DNA of 26,464 nucleotides from an uncultured Collinsella sp. GTDB lineage: Bacteria > Actinomycetota > Coriobacteriia > Coriobacteriales > Coriobacteriaceae. Numbering within the stretch: position 1 is the first letter of the stretch; every line of letters begins with the position of its first letter. A program made the translations under genes and the position numbers. Below are positions 7,187-16,604 of the stretch, piece by piece. Below the pieces are notes generated by a model. That model saw nothing but the letters and a program-made list of their open reading frames with translations. It was not told the DNA's origin and made no database searches. The stretch is taken from positions 1 to 26,464 of the forward strand of contig CAUBGU010000015.1 in the NCBI GenBank assembly GCA_958435545.1. The letters run 5' to 3'.

Positions 7187-8020
7187 CTACTCCTGGGGCA
7201 TAGCCGGCATGGCCACCGTGGCACCCGGGTCCTCGCCGGCGCCGTCCACGAGCGGCAGGCCGCCCTCATGCGCAGGTCCTGCCGGAACCGTCGCCGCACC
7301 GCCAAAGACGGCAGCGGAGGCCTCGTGGTTCTCGGCAACCGCACCCTCGGTATCAATCGCCACCTGGGGCTCGTCGTCAAAGTTGGGGACGCCTTGGGGC
7401 TCGGTGGGAACGGGCTCGGCGGTCGCATCGGCAACGGGCTCGGCGTCGACCGGCACATCGCCCTCGTCAGCGCCCTCGTCCTCGGCAGCATCTTCGCCGT
7501 TCGCAGCGGCGACGGCCTCGCGAGGATCCTTGCCCTCGGCCTCGGCGCGCATGCCCAACACCAGGTTGCGCAGACCCGCGACCGTGCCTTCCACGTCGGG
7601 GGCAGGCTGGTCGGCGTGCAGGTACGCCCAGTCCATCATAAAGGTGGCCGAAGACAGCGCACCGATGGCCAGCGCGTCGTCGGGGCACGAAAGCTCAACC
7701 TCAAAGACGCGCTCGTCGTGCTCGCTTACACGCGTGCGGCCGCACGAGATGCTGCCGGCAAGCCCGGTCTCGTTCATGAGCTCGACCGTCACATGCTCAA
7801 GCAGATGGCAAAGCTCGGTCTGGCCCATGCAGTCCTGGAACTCGCGACCGGAATCACCCAGGCACAGGTGCTTGGCAATCGCCGGCACCAGGTAATACAC
7901 GCGCGCCGTGGCCTCGATATCCTCCGAGGTCATGAGCGGCATGCCGGGGTTCACCAGCACATGCGCGCAGATCTTGTCCTCGCTGACGGTGACCTTAAGG
8001 ATGTTGAACAGGCCTGCCAT
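7187..8020 (-). CDS. Stand-alone protein resembling the cyanophycin synthetase N-domain, with acidic tail
   Basis: 277 residues. Residues about 38-135 resemble the N-terminal domain of CphA: a LVPAIAKHLCL segment, then FQDCMGQTELCHLLEHVTVELMNETG, then GRTRVSE and a strand region. CphA has the corresponding IVEHVALELQ...GRTRE. The HxxEH pattern is kept as H72-L-L-E75-H76, with E80 nearby; in some CphA enzymes this region forms a metal-dependent hydrolytic site that trims cyanophycin (from memory). The ATP-grasp and Mur-ligase-like domains of CphA are absent. Residues 140-277 are a low-complexity Ala/Glu/Asp/Pro tail. RBS GGGGAGAG precedes the ATG, 24 bp after the CNNM-type gene, so they probably form an operon. 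The function is unknown to me. Confidence 0.65.
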   Translation of the reverse strand: MAGLFNILKVTVSEDKICAHVLVNPGMPLMTSEDIEATARVYYLVPAIAKHLCLGDSGREFQDCMGQTELCHLLEHVTVELMNETGLAGSISCGRTRVSEHDERVFEVELSCPDDALAIGALSSATFMMDWAYLHADQPAPDVEGTVAGLRNLVLGMRAEAEGKDPREAVAAANGEDAAEDEGADEGDVPVDAEPVADATAEPVPTEPQGVPNFDDEPQVAIDTEGAVAENHEASAAVFGGAATVPAGPAHEGGLPLVDGAGEDPGATVAMPAMPQE

Positions 8021-8044
8021 AACTCTCCCCTACTCTTCCTTGTC

Positions 8045-9418
<1,374 letters not shown>

Positions 9419-9528
9419 CGGGAGTTTCTCGAACCTCCAAGATTCGGGACGTTAGGGTAAAACGTTGGTGGTGGATACGGCAATTGCGCCGGCGTCCAAA
9501 CGAGGACGCGGGCGCGCAGGCATGGTCG

Positions 9529-10212
9529 CTAGATTACGAAGAGGATCACCGCCATGAACTGGAAGATGCTGCCGGCGAGCACCCACAGGTGGAACACGCT
9601 GTGCAGGTAGCGCACGTTTTTGGCGATATAGAATGGCACGCCCGCGGTGTAGCACACGCCGCCGACGGCGAGCAGGGCAAGTGCCACGGGGTTGAGCAAC
9701 GCCACAAGTTCGGGCAGCTTAAAGACAACGAGCCAGCCCATCAGCAGATAGACCAGACCGCTTACCCAATGCGGTTGACGCTCGCGCATAAAGCACTCGA
9801 GGGCGATGCCGATAATGGCGATGGCCCATACGGCAAAGAACAGCGCAGGGCCGCCGTCGTTTGCGAGCGTGATAAGGCAAAACGGCGTATAGCTGCCCGC
9901 AATGAGCAGGTAGATGCAGCTGTGGTCGATGATGCGAAACACGCGCTTGGCGCGCGCGGGCTGAATCGCGTGGTAGAGCGTGGAGGCTAGGTATTCGAGG
10001 ATAATGCTGACACCATAGACAATCGCCGCGGCCATGTGGGCCGGGCCTCCGCCGCGCAGGGCAGCGAATACGATCAGGAGCACCAGGCCCGCGATACCCA
10101 GCAGGCAGCCGACACCATGGGTGACGGAGTTCATGATCTCCTCGCCCACCGTGTAGTGTGGAACGGCCGCGGTCTTGGGTCGCGGCTTAGAACTGTCGCT
10201 CGAATCGGACAT
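9529..10212 (-). CDS. Hemolysin III / PAQR-family membrane protein
   Basis: About 227 residues with seven hydrophobic helices. Family motifs are visible: NSVTHGVG near the N-terminus, STLYHAI, RIIDHSCIYLLIAGSYTPF, and HSVFHLWVLAGS near the C-terminus. These supply the His/Asp residues of the PAQR zinc site. The family is annotated from Bacillus HlyIII and YqfA; hydrolase-like activity has been shown for eukaryotic PAQRs, but the bacterial role is unclear. I chose ATG 10212 (MSDSS) over 10230 because GGAGG lies immediately at the latter. Divergent from the alpha/beta hydrolase gene. Confidence 0.88.
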   Translation of the reverse strand: MSDSSDSSKPRPKTAAVPHYTVGEEIMNSVTHGVGCLLGIAGLVLLIVFAALRGGGPAHMAAAIVYGVSIILEYLASTLYHAIQPARAKRVFRIIDHSCIYLLIAGSYTPFCLITLANDGGPALFFAVWAIAIIGIALECFMRERQPHWVSGLVYLLMGWLVVFKLPELVALLNPVALALLAVGGVCYTAGVPFYIAKNVRYLHSVFHLWVLAGSIFQFMAVILFVI

Positions 10213-10247
10213 GCAGGTTACATCCTCCAACGTAAAGAGTTCTCAAC

Positions 10248-10256
10248 ACTATATCA
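10248..10256 (-). promoter_or_regulatory. Extended -10 promoter for the hemolysin III gene
   Basis: The minus strand reads TGATATAGT, that is a TG-n extension and TATAGT -10 box, about 35 nt before the chosen ATG. No strong -35 is seen, as is common with extended -10 promoters. Confidence 0.5.
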
Positions 10257-10320
10257 AAGCGTCTAGGTACGTGCGAAATTTGCACCATACGTGACCCTTT
10301 GTTTACCCATTCTTTGTCTG

Positions 10321-10349
10321 TTGACGCATCAACGGCGAACGTCCATAAT
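10321..10349 (+). promoter_or_regulatory. Sigma-70-type promoter for the alpha/beta hydrolase gene
   Basis: TTGACG (10321-10326) and CATAAT (10344-10349) are separated by 17 bp. Transcription would start near 10356, giving a leader of about 43 nt. The leader contains an imperfect dyad GTTGATGTATTAAC that could be an operator. Confidence 0.65.
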
Positions 10350-10398
10350 GCGCTTGCATTAAATGTTGATGTATTAACATCTTATAGGAAAGCTTCTT

Positions 10399-11364
10399 AT
10401 GTCTCAAAACGCACGTTCCCATCGAAAGCTCAAGATAGCCGGCATCGTTGCACTGGTGGCTGTCGTTGCGCTGCTCGGATTTGCCGGCAACTTTCTGTTT
10501 GATTTCGCGCTGAATCCCCGCGCGCCATACACCATGAAGATGATGCAGGATGGCAAAGACGACAAAAAAGGTGAGCAGCCGGATGTCGAGGAAACCGAGG
10601 CGCGGGCGTGGTTTAAAGAGAATCGCGAGAGCAGCAACCTCACCGCGGACGACGGGACTGAGCTCGCCGCTTGGTATTTTGCCGCGTCGGAGAGCACGCA
10701 CGACTACGCCGTCTGCCTGCATGGATATACCAACGAGCCCATCGGTATGGCCCGATACGCCAAACGATTCCATGACCGCGGCATGAACGTACTCGCACCC
10801 GCCGCCCGCGCCCACGAGCGCTCCGGCGGCGACTATATCGGCATGGGCTGGCCCGAGCGCCTCGACATCGTCGCGTGGATCGAACGGATCGTTCAGGCTG
10901 ACCCCGAGGCGCGCATCCTGGTCTTTGGTGAGTCGATGGGTGCGTCAACCGCCATGAACGTCGCGGGGGAATCTCTACCCGCAAACGTGAAATGCATTAT
11001 CGAGGACTGCGGCTATACGAGTGTTTGGGATGAGTTTTCCCTGCAGCTCAAGGACGTGTTCGGCCTGCCCAGCTTTCCCTTGCTCGATGTAGCAAACTTG
11101 GTGTGCAACGTGCGCGCGGGCTACGACTTTCATAAGGCGAGCAGCGTGGAGCAACTCAAACACGCGACGGTTCCCATGCTGTTTATCCACGGCGACCAGG
11201 ACACCTTTGTGCCGTACGACATGCTCGACCAAAACTACGACGCGTGCGCCAGCAAGGTCAAGCAAAAGCTCACCATCCATGGCGCCACCCACGCCAAGAG
11301 TGCGCAAGTTGACCCCGAGCTCTACTGGAACACGGTCGATGACTTCCTCGACGTGTATTTTTAG
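10399..11364 (+). CDS. Membrane-anchored alpha/beta hydrolase
   Basis: 321 residues: a basic start and one transmembrane helix (about 12-35), then an alpha/beta-hydrolase domain. The oxyanion region is CLHGYTNEP (106-114), the nucleophile elbow is G177-E-S179-M-G, the acid is D268 in HGDQDTFVP, and the catalytic His is H298 in GATHAKS. All triad residues are present. Single-TM proteins of this type (BAAT/Fus-like, YqkD-like) hydrolyse esters or amides outside the membrane; the substrate is unknown. AGGAAAG lies 9 nt before the ATG. Monocistronic, with its own promoter and a downstream palindrome and terminator. Confidence 0.88.
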   Translation: MSQNARSHRKLKIAGIVALVAVVALLGFAGNFLFDFALNPRAPYTMKMMQDGKDDKKGEQPDVEETEARAWFKENRESSNLTADDGTELAAWYFAASESTHDYAVCLHGYTNEPIGMARYAKRFHDRGMNVLAPAARAHERSGGDYIGMGWPERLDIVAWIERIVQADPEARILVFGESMGASTAMNVAGESLPANVKCIIEDCGYTSVWDEFSLQLKDVFGLPSFPLLDVANLVCNVRAGYDFHKASSVEQLKHATVPMLFIHGDQDTFVPYDMLDQNYDACASKVKQKLTIHGATHAKSAQVDPELYWNTVDDFLDVYF

Positions 11365-11401
11365 GCAAAAAGCAACGTCTGGGGCTTTATCTGACCCCCT
11401 A

Positions 11402-11533
11402 TTTTCGGAAGTATGCGGCAAAATCTGGAACTGCCGACCAGACCGCAGTTTTACCAACAATTTATCAGGGGTTTTGTTGCCAAAAAATGTCGTGTGTCCG
11501 GCGGTCTCGAAATTTGCCGCATACTTCCGGAAA
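11402..11533. repeat. 132-bp nested palindrome between convergent genes
   Basis: Arms 11402-11422 and 11513-11533 are complementary over 21 nt, with one mismatch (U-G if transcribed from the plus strand). Inside are AGACCGC (11440-11446) with GCGGTCT (11501-11507), and an AACAA/TTGTT pair around TTATCAGGGG. No coding frame fits. The layout (long arm, internal loop, second stem, loop) is like the elements at 679-908 and at 22 kb, but the sequence is different. Confidence 0.65.
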
Positions 11534-11567
11534 GCCGCCCGCGAGAGCTGTGCTCGCAGGCGGCTTT
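11531..11567. terminator. Bidirectional-type terminator between convergent genes
   Basis: Arms 11531-11545 and 11553-11567 (AAAGCCGCC...GGCGGCTTT) pair over 15 bp with one C-A mismatch, ending in TTTT on the plus strand and starting with AAA. It lies between the plus-strand hydrolase and the minus-strand DUF362 gene, and could serve both. Confidence 0.7.
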
Positions 11568-11615
11568 TGCTAACGTTGCGCTACAAAAGCGCGTGATATG
11601 TCCAATGGACAGGTG

Positions 11616-12821
11616 CTACTTGACCTCGATGAGCTCGTACTTGCTCGTGCCCAGGCCGATCTTCTCGGCATGCGCGATGCACGCGCGCCAGTCGGTGTCG
11701 GGATGCGTGATGCAGAAGGGGTCCTTGGCCTGCTCGCCCTCCAGATGCTCGTGGTTATGCTCCATCTTGGCGGCGCTGTCGGTAAGCTCGGTGTTGGGCA
11801 GTGGCTCGGATGCCATGACGGCATCGGCGCAGGCCTGGTCGATGGCGACCGGGTCGAAGCTCGCGAACATGCCGATATCGTTGACGATAGGCGTGTCGTT
11901 TTCGGGATGGCAATCGCAGTTGGGGCTGATATCCATGGCAAGCGAGATATGGAAGCTCGGACGGCCGTCGACAACGGCCTTGGTGTACTCGGCGATCTTG
12001 CAGTTGAGCACGTCGGCCGCGGCTTCATAGCCGGGCTTGATGGCGTCCTGGTTGCACACGCCGATACAGCGGCCGCAACCCACGCAGCGATCGTGGTCGA
12101 TGGCGGCCACGTGCACCGTGCGGGTGTTGCCGTTGGCGAGCTCGCGCTCACGGGTATCGTCAAACGAGATAGCGTTGTGCGCACAGATCTTTTCGCAGGC
12201 ACGGCAGCCAACGCAGTGCTCGGTCGCGACGTTCGGCTTGCCGGCGGCATGCTGCTCCATCTTGCCGGCGCGGCTGCCGCCACCCATACCCAGGTTCTTC
12301 ATGGCGCCGCCAAAGCCGGCCTGCTCATGACCCTTAAAGTGGGTGAGGCTAATCACGATATCGGCATCCATGAGCGCCTGACCGATCTTGGCCTCGTGCA
12401 CGTACTCGCCGCCCTCGACCGGGACGAGCGCCTCGTCGGTGCCCTTGAGGCCGTCGGCGATGATGATCTGGCAACCCGTGGCATACGGGGTAAAGCCGTT
12501 CTGGTAGGCGGTGTCGATGTGCTCAAGCGCGTTTTTGCGGCTACCCACATAGAGCGTGTTGCAGTCGGTGAGGAAGGGCTTGCCGCCCAGCTCCTTCACG
12601 ACATCCGCGACGGCGCGAGCGTAGTTGGGGCGCAAAAAGCTCAGGTTGCCCAGCTCGCCAAAGTGAATCTTGATGGCGACGAACTTGTTCTCAAAGTCGA
12701 TCTGCTCAATTCCGGCGTGACGGATGAGGCGCTTGAGCTTGTCGAGCTGGCTCTCGCGAGCATGCGTGCGCAGGTTGGTGAAGTACACCTTAGCGGGTGC
12801 TGCGGGTGCAGTTGCGGTCAT
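11616..12821 (-). CDS. DUF362 protein with two [4Fe-4S] ferredoxin motifs
   Basis: 401 residues. The DUF362 domain (about 10-190; KIHFGELGN, ISLTHFKGHEQAGFGGAMKNLGMG) is followed by two bacterial ferredoxin motifs: C203-x2-C206-x2-C209-x3-C213 and C246-x2-C249-x2-C252-x3-C256. A C-terminal DUF362-like part follows (residues 270-400, with DISPNCDCHP). It is a soluble cytosolic iron-sulfur protein common in anaerobes. The physiological partner is unknown; electron transfer to or from ferredoxin is inferred. RBS GAGGGGAT lies upstream of the ATG. It is preceded by a promoter with a 19-bp spacer. Confidence 0.87.
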   Translation of the reverse strand: MTATAPAAPAKVYFTNLRTHARESQLDKLKRLIRHAGIEQIDFENKFVAIKIHFGELGNLSFLRPNYARAVADVVKELGGKPFLTDCNTLYVGSRKNALEHIDTAYQNGFTPYATGCQIIIADGLKGTDEALVPVEGGEYVHEAKIGQALMDADIVISLTHFKGHEQAGFGGAMKNLGMGGGSRAGKMEQHAAGKPNVATEHCVGCRACEKICAHNAISFDDTRERELANGNTRTVHVAAIDHDRCVGCGRCIGVCNQDAIKPGYEAAADVLNCKIAEYTKAVVDGRPSFHISLAMDISPNCDCHPENDTPIVNDIGMFASFDPVAIDQACADAVMASEPLPNTELTDSAAKMEHNHEHLEGEQAKDPFCITHPDTDWRACIAHAEKIGLGTSKYELIEVK

Positions 12822-12864
12822 AGATCTATCCCCTCGGTCTATATAGCGTTACAGACATAAGAGG

Positions 12865-12895
12865 ATGGTACCCGCTGAAGTAGGGTCAAAGTCAA
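12865..12895 (-). promoter_or_regulatory. Promoter with 19-bp spacer (MerR-type) for the DUF362 gene
   Basis: On the minus strand TTGACT (12895-12890) and TACCAT (12870-12865) are 19 bp apart. The spacer holds an ACCC...GGGT dyad. Overlong 19-bp spacers with a dyad are typical of MerR-family targets. No merR gene is in the window. Confidence 0.45.
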
Positions 12896-12904
12896 GCGCG
12901 AAAC

Positions 12905-12934
12905 CTAGTCGTTTAAGCACGTCCCCGATGACTA
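12905..12934. repeat. Short hairpin repeat with GGGGAC loop, spanning a stop codon
   Basis: Read on the minus strand, TAGTCATC GGGGACGTGCTTA AACGACTA gives imperfect arms around the conserved loop type. The FtsX-type permease stop codon (12934-12932) is its first three bases, the same placement type as the copy at 4401. Confidence 0.65.
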
Positions 12935-15598
12935 CTCTTGGACTTTGAGGGCCTCGGCCAGACTGACGCGCTTGATAGAGCGCGTGTGTAGCAGCGCCAC
13001 GACCAGGTAGGTCGCAAAGCCAATGCCGACGCATGCAGCCATGGACCAAGCGGGCACGTAGATCTCGATATTGCCGTTGTAGGCGAGCAGCATCGAGCGG
13101 AAGATGGCCGTGAGCGAGCCAATAATGACCGGCAGGCTCAGCACGAGCGACGCCGCCACGCACAGCGTGATCGAGCGGATGTACAGATGCGAGATCTCGC
13201 TATCGCGATAGCCAAAGACTTTCATGTAGCTGATCGAACGGGCGCTGTGGTCGATCACAGCCTTGGTCAGCAGGTACATAAACAGCAGGAAGATAAACAC
13301 CGCGAGCCCGACCATCATTCCGATCATTTTGCTCATCATGCCGATGAACTGGTCACCCACGGCGCGCATGTCGTCGGGTGTGGTGTCGCCGGCAAAGTAA
13401 CGAGCATCGAAGTCGAGCTTCTCGTCGCTCACATAGCCGTTAAAGTAGGCGGCATCGTTGTCGAACAGCTCGTTAAAGTCATCGATGCTCATATAGATAT
13501 TCATGTCCGACTTGGAGCCCCAGGCACAATCCTTGCCCGCGTACTCAAGGGAATAATGCTCACCCTCGTACTTGTCGCCGAGCGTGACCTTCTGACCCTC
13601 GCTCCAGCCAAACTTGTCGAGCAGACCGCCGCCAAAGACGACGCGCCCATCGCCGACGTTGAGGTCTTTCCAATAGCGCGAATCGGGCGAGATGCCGTAG
13701 ACGGAAATCGTCTCCTGACCATTACCATCGCCGCGGTCGTATTGCAGCTGGTAAACGGCATATTTCTCGGCCTGCGCGATTGCGCCCGCGCCGTTGTCGG
13801 TCGTATTGACCGGGTGAATATCGTCGTTGTCAGTGTCAATCTTGGAGGCTTTGTCGATCAGGTCGATAGCTTCATCGCGGTTGCAGCCGAGGGCATCGGC
13901 AAGATCGTCAAGGCGCGCGTAGAGCACATCCTTCTTGTCCTGGACCTTGGCAAGCGCATCCTGCGCTGCGGCCAGGCTCTCGGCAGACGGAGATGCGGTC
14001 GCAGCATCGGCTGCCGCCTGCGCCGCATCGACCGCGTCGTCAAGCTCGTCGTCAGCATCCCGGGCGGCGGAAAGCAACGCGCCGTCAACCGACTGCAAAC
14101 GCTCGAGTGCCGACCACTGCTCGCGCTCCTCGGCAGTGCCCTCGAGCTCCAGCGGAGCCTTGAGCGTGTACTGGTGCTCGGCGACCAGGCTCGTCTCGAG
14201 GTTGTCCGCGTAGTGCGTCATTGTGGGCAGAATCGCCAGGCCAAAAAGCAGCAGCAGCGAGGCAAACGCAATACCCACGAAGAGCGTGGCGAAGTTGCCC
14301 AGGTTGCGCAGGAAGATACGCAGGCGGAAGCGCGAGACAAAACCCATGCGCTCCGGCAGCTGCAAGCCGCGCTTGGTGCCCGATTTGCCGCTCGCCTCGT
14401 GACGAAGGAATTGCAACGGCGTCTTGCCCATCTTGCGAAGCAGGCCCACCAGCGTGATGAGGATGAGCGCAGCGGCGGGGACCACGGCGCACTTCACAAA
14501 GATCTCCCAGCTCCAGTACACCTGGAAGGGCGGCAGGCTGTACGAACCGTAATAGAGGCTGCGCATGGGCTCGGTAAAGAACACAACGCCGAGCGCAGTG
14601 CCCAAAAGCGCCGCGACCACGCCCACGATGGCGGGAAGCGCAAGGTAGTGCAGCACGATCTCGCGTCGACGATAGCCGCTGGCGAGCAGCGTGCCGATGA
14701 TGGCGCTCTCCTCCTCGATGGTGGCATCGGTAAGGACCACAAAGACAAACGCCATGATTACGATGATGATGTCGAGCAGCGTCATCCACATCATGGAGTC
14801 GCCGTCTACGTCGTCGCGCGCGTAGCCAATGCCCTGGTTGGAATCGGCGTCGATGAGGTCATCCACGCGCGCGTCGGCGTCGGTCAGCGCCTCGACCATA
14901 TCCTGTTCGGCATCGGTACGGTCTGCAGTGGAGAGGTCGCGATCGGCAAAGGTGAAGGAGTAGGTGTAGGCAGGCGCGCCGCCGGCATCCTCGAGCGCGG
15001 CAAAGCCGCCATCGGTGACCTCGGCTACGCCGTACGTGATGGTGTTCACCGTAAAGTCCGAATTGTTGAGGAACAGCGCCTGGCTATCGGGCTGGGTCAT
15101 GATGCCGCAGATGGTATAGGTGCGGCCCTCAAGCTCGACCTTATCGCCCACGGACAGGTTGTTATTGGTGGCAAAGACACGGTCGATGGCCACCTCGTCG
15201 TCCGCCTTGGGTTCCCTGCCCTCACAGTAGGACGCGATATCGACCTTGGTGCGGTGCGCATAGGTGCGCAGTGTGCGCTTGGTGCCGTCGTCGCCGGCGG
15301 TCTTTTTGATGATGGCGTCGATGGAGAAATTCTTGTAGAGCGTGACGCCGCCGACGTCGTCGGCCGCGCCCTCGGCTGCCTTGAGCTGGTCTTTGGTGGC
15401 CTCGAAGGAGGTGGTCACGCGGCCGTCCTCAATCGTGTACGCATCGCGCATGTCGTCGATAAGGCAGCCGATGGAGTGGGCCGCGAGCAAAAAGCCCGAG
15501 GTGAGAGCGATGCTTCCGCACATAAGCAAAAAGATGCCCAGGTACTTGCCGATATTGCGGCGCAGCTCGCGCGGGAGACGTTTTGCGAGAGGTGTCAT
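12932..15598 (-). CDS. Large FtsX-type ABC transporter permease with extracytoplasmic coiled coil
   Basis: About 888 residues. A transmembrane helix near 15-40 is followed by a MacB-like periplasm-side domain, then three helices of a first FtsX core (about 275-400). A fourth helix (about 440-465) leads to a second extracytoplasmic region with a predicted helical/coiled-coil stretch (about 490-600, rich in Ala/Asp/Glu with heptad-like LxxLxxx patterns). The second FtsX core is at the C-terminus (about 765-885). Single-chain two-FtsX permeases of this kind are Gram-positive exporters of lipids or peptides, or mechanotransmitters. ATG at 15598 is 8 bp after the ATPase stop, with GGTAGGCGG before it, so the two are co-translated. 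The substrate cannot be read from sequence. Confidence 0.88.
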   Translation of the reverse strand: MTPLAKRLPRELRRNIGKYLGIFLLMCGSIALTSGFLLAAHSIGCLIDDMRDAYTIEDGRVTTSFEATKDQLKAAEGAADDVGGVTLYKNFSIDAIIKKTAGDDGTKRTLRTYAHRTKVDIASYCEGREPKADDEVAIDRVFATNNNLSVGDKVELEGRTYTICGIMTQPDSQALFLNNSDFTVNTITYGVAEVTDGGFAALEDAGGAPAYTYSFTFADRDLSTADRTDAEQDMVEALTDADARVDDLIDADSNQGIGYARDDVDGDSMMWMTLLDIIIVIMAFVFVVLTDATIEEESAIIGTLLASGYRRREIVLHYLALPAIVGVVAALLGTALGVVFFTEPMRSLYYGSYSLPPFQVYWSWEIFVKCAVVPAAALILITLVGLLRKMGKTPLQFLRHEASGKSGTKRGLQLPERMGFVSRFRLRIFLRNLGNFATLFVGIAFASLLLLFGLAILPTMTHYADNLETSLVAEHQYTLKAPLELEGTAEEREQWSALERLQSVDGALLSAARDADDELDDAVDAAQAAADAATASPSAESLAAAQDALAKVQDKKDVLYARLDDLADALGCNRDEAIDLIDKASKIDTDNDDIHPVNTTDNGAGAIAQAEKYAVYQLQYDRGDGNGQETISVYGISPDSRYWKDLNVGDGRVVFGGGLLDKFGWSEGQKVTLGDKYEGEHYSLEYAGKDCAWGSKSDMNIYMSIDDFNELFDNDAAYFNGYVSDEKLDFDARYFAGDTTPDDMRAVGDQFIGMMSKMIGMMVGLAVFIFLLFMYLLTKAVIDHSARSISYMKVFGYRDSEISHLYIRSITLCVAASLVLSLPVIIGSLTAIFRSMLLAYNGNIEIYVPAWSMAACVGIGFATYLVVALLHTRSIKRVSLAEALKVQE

Positions 15599-15606
15599 GG
15601 CGCCGC

Positions 15607-16320
<714 letters not shown>

Positions 16321-16343
16321 GGTATCCCCCATTGTTAGCCTCG

Positions 16344-16367
16344 TACTACTTTATGAACGTAATAGTA
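16344..16367 (-). promoter_or_regulatory. Dyad upstream of the FtsX-type ABC operon
   Basis: TACTA (16344-16348) and TAGTA (16363-16367) form an imperfect 24-bp dyad about 24 bp upstream of the start codon, in an AT-rich stretch otherwise rare here. It could be a regulator binding site overlapping the promoter; no hexamers can be assigned with confidence. Confidence 0.3.
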
Positions 16368-16412
16368 AACCTTGGCGAACTATTTTGGAGCGAGGCCTGG
16401 GATTTATTTCAG

Positions 16413-16445
16413 ACTAGTCATTGGGGATGTACTTAAATGACTAGT
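16413..16445. repeat. Short hairpin repeat with GGGGA loop (perfect 10-bp arms)
   Basis: ACTAGTCATT (16413-16422) and AATGACTAGT (16436-16445) are perfect inverted arms around GGGGATGTACTTA. This is the best-formed member of the family found at 4401 and 12905. Confidence 0.75.
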
Positions 16446-16471
16446 CGCTGGGGACACTCTTTCCTGACCAC

Positions 16472-16502
16472 CCGGCAGTTGGGGACATTCCCTTTCTGCC
16501 GG
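16472..16502. repeat. GGGGAC-loop hairpin with CCGGCAG arms
   Basis: CCGGCAG (16472-16478) and CTGCCGG (16496-16502) surround TTGGGGACATTCCCTTT. The loop resembles that of the ACTAGTCATT-armed copies although the arms differ. 16476-16505 matches 508-537. Confidence 0.6.
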
Positions 16503-16570
16503 CATATTGGGACAGTCCTTGCCGGCCCGGCCGGCGAGCCGGCGAATCGGCAAAGACTGTCCCCGATGCC
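16501..16570. repeat. Nested 70-bp palindrome with GGGACAGTC arms
   Basis: GGCAT/ATGCC (16501-16505, 16566-16570) enclose arms 16509-16524 and 16548-16563, complementary at 15 of 16 positions, around a GGCC/CCGG-rich centre. It overlaps the preceding hairpin by two bases. Confidence 0.65.
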
Positions 16571-16571
16571 C

Positions 16572-16599
16572 GGTCGTTTAAGAACGTCCCCAATGATCA
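16572..16599. repeat. Short hairpin repeat copy next to a stop codon
   Basis: Read on the minus strand, TGATCATT GGGGACGTTCTTA AACGACC carries the same 13-nt loop as the copy at 4401 with weaker arms. It begins 6 bp after the ABC-2 permease stop codon (16605-16607). Confidence 0.6.
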
Positions 16600-16604
16600 G
16601 GTGG

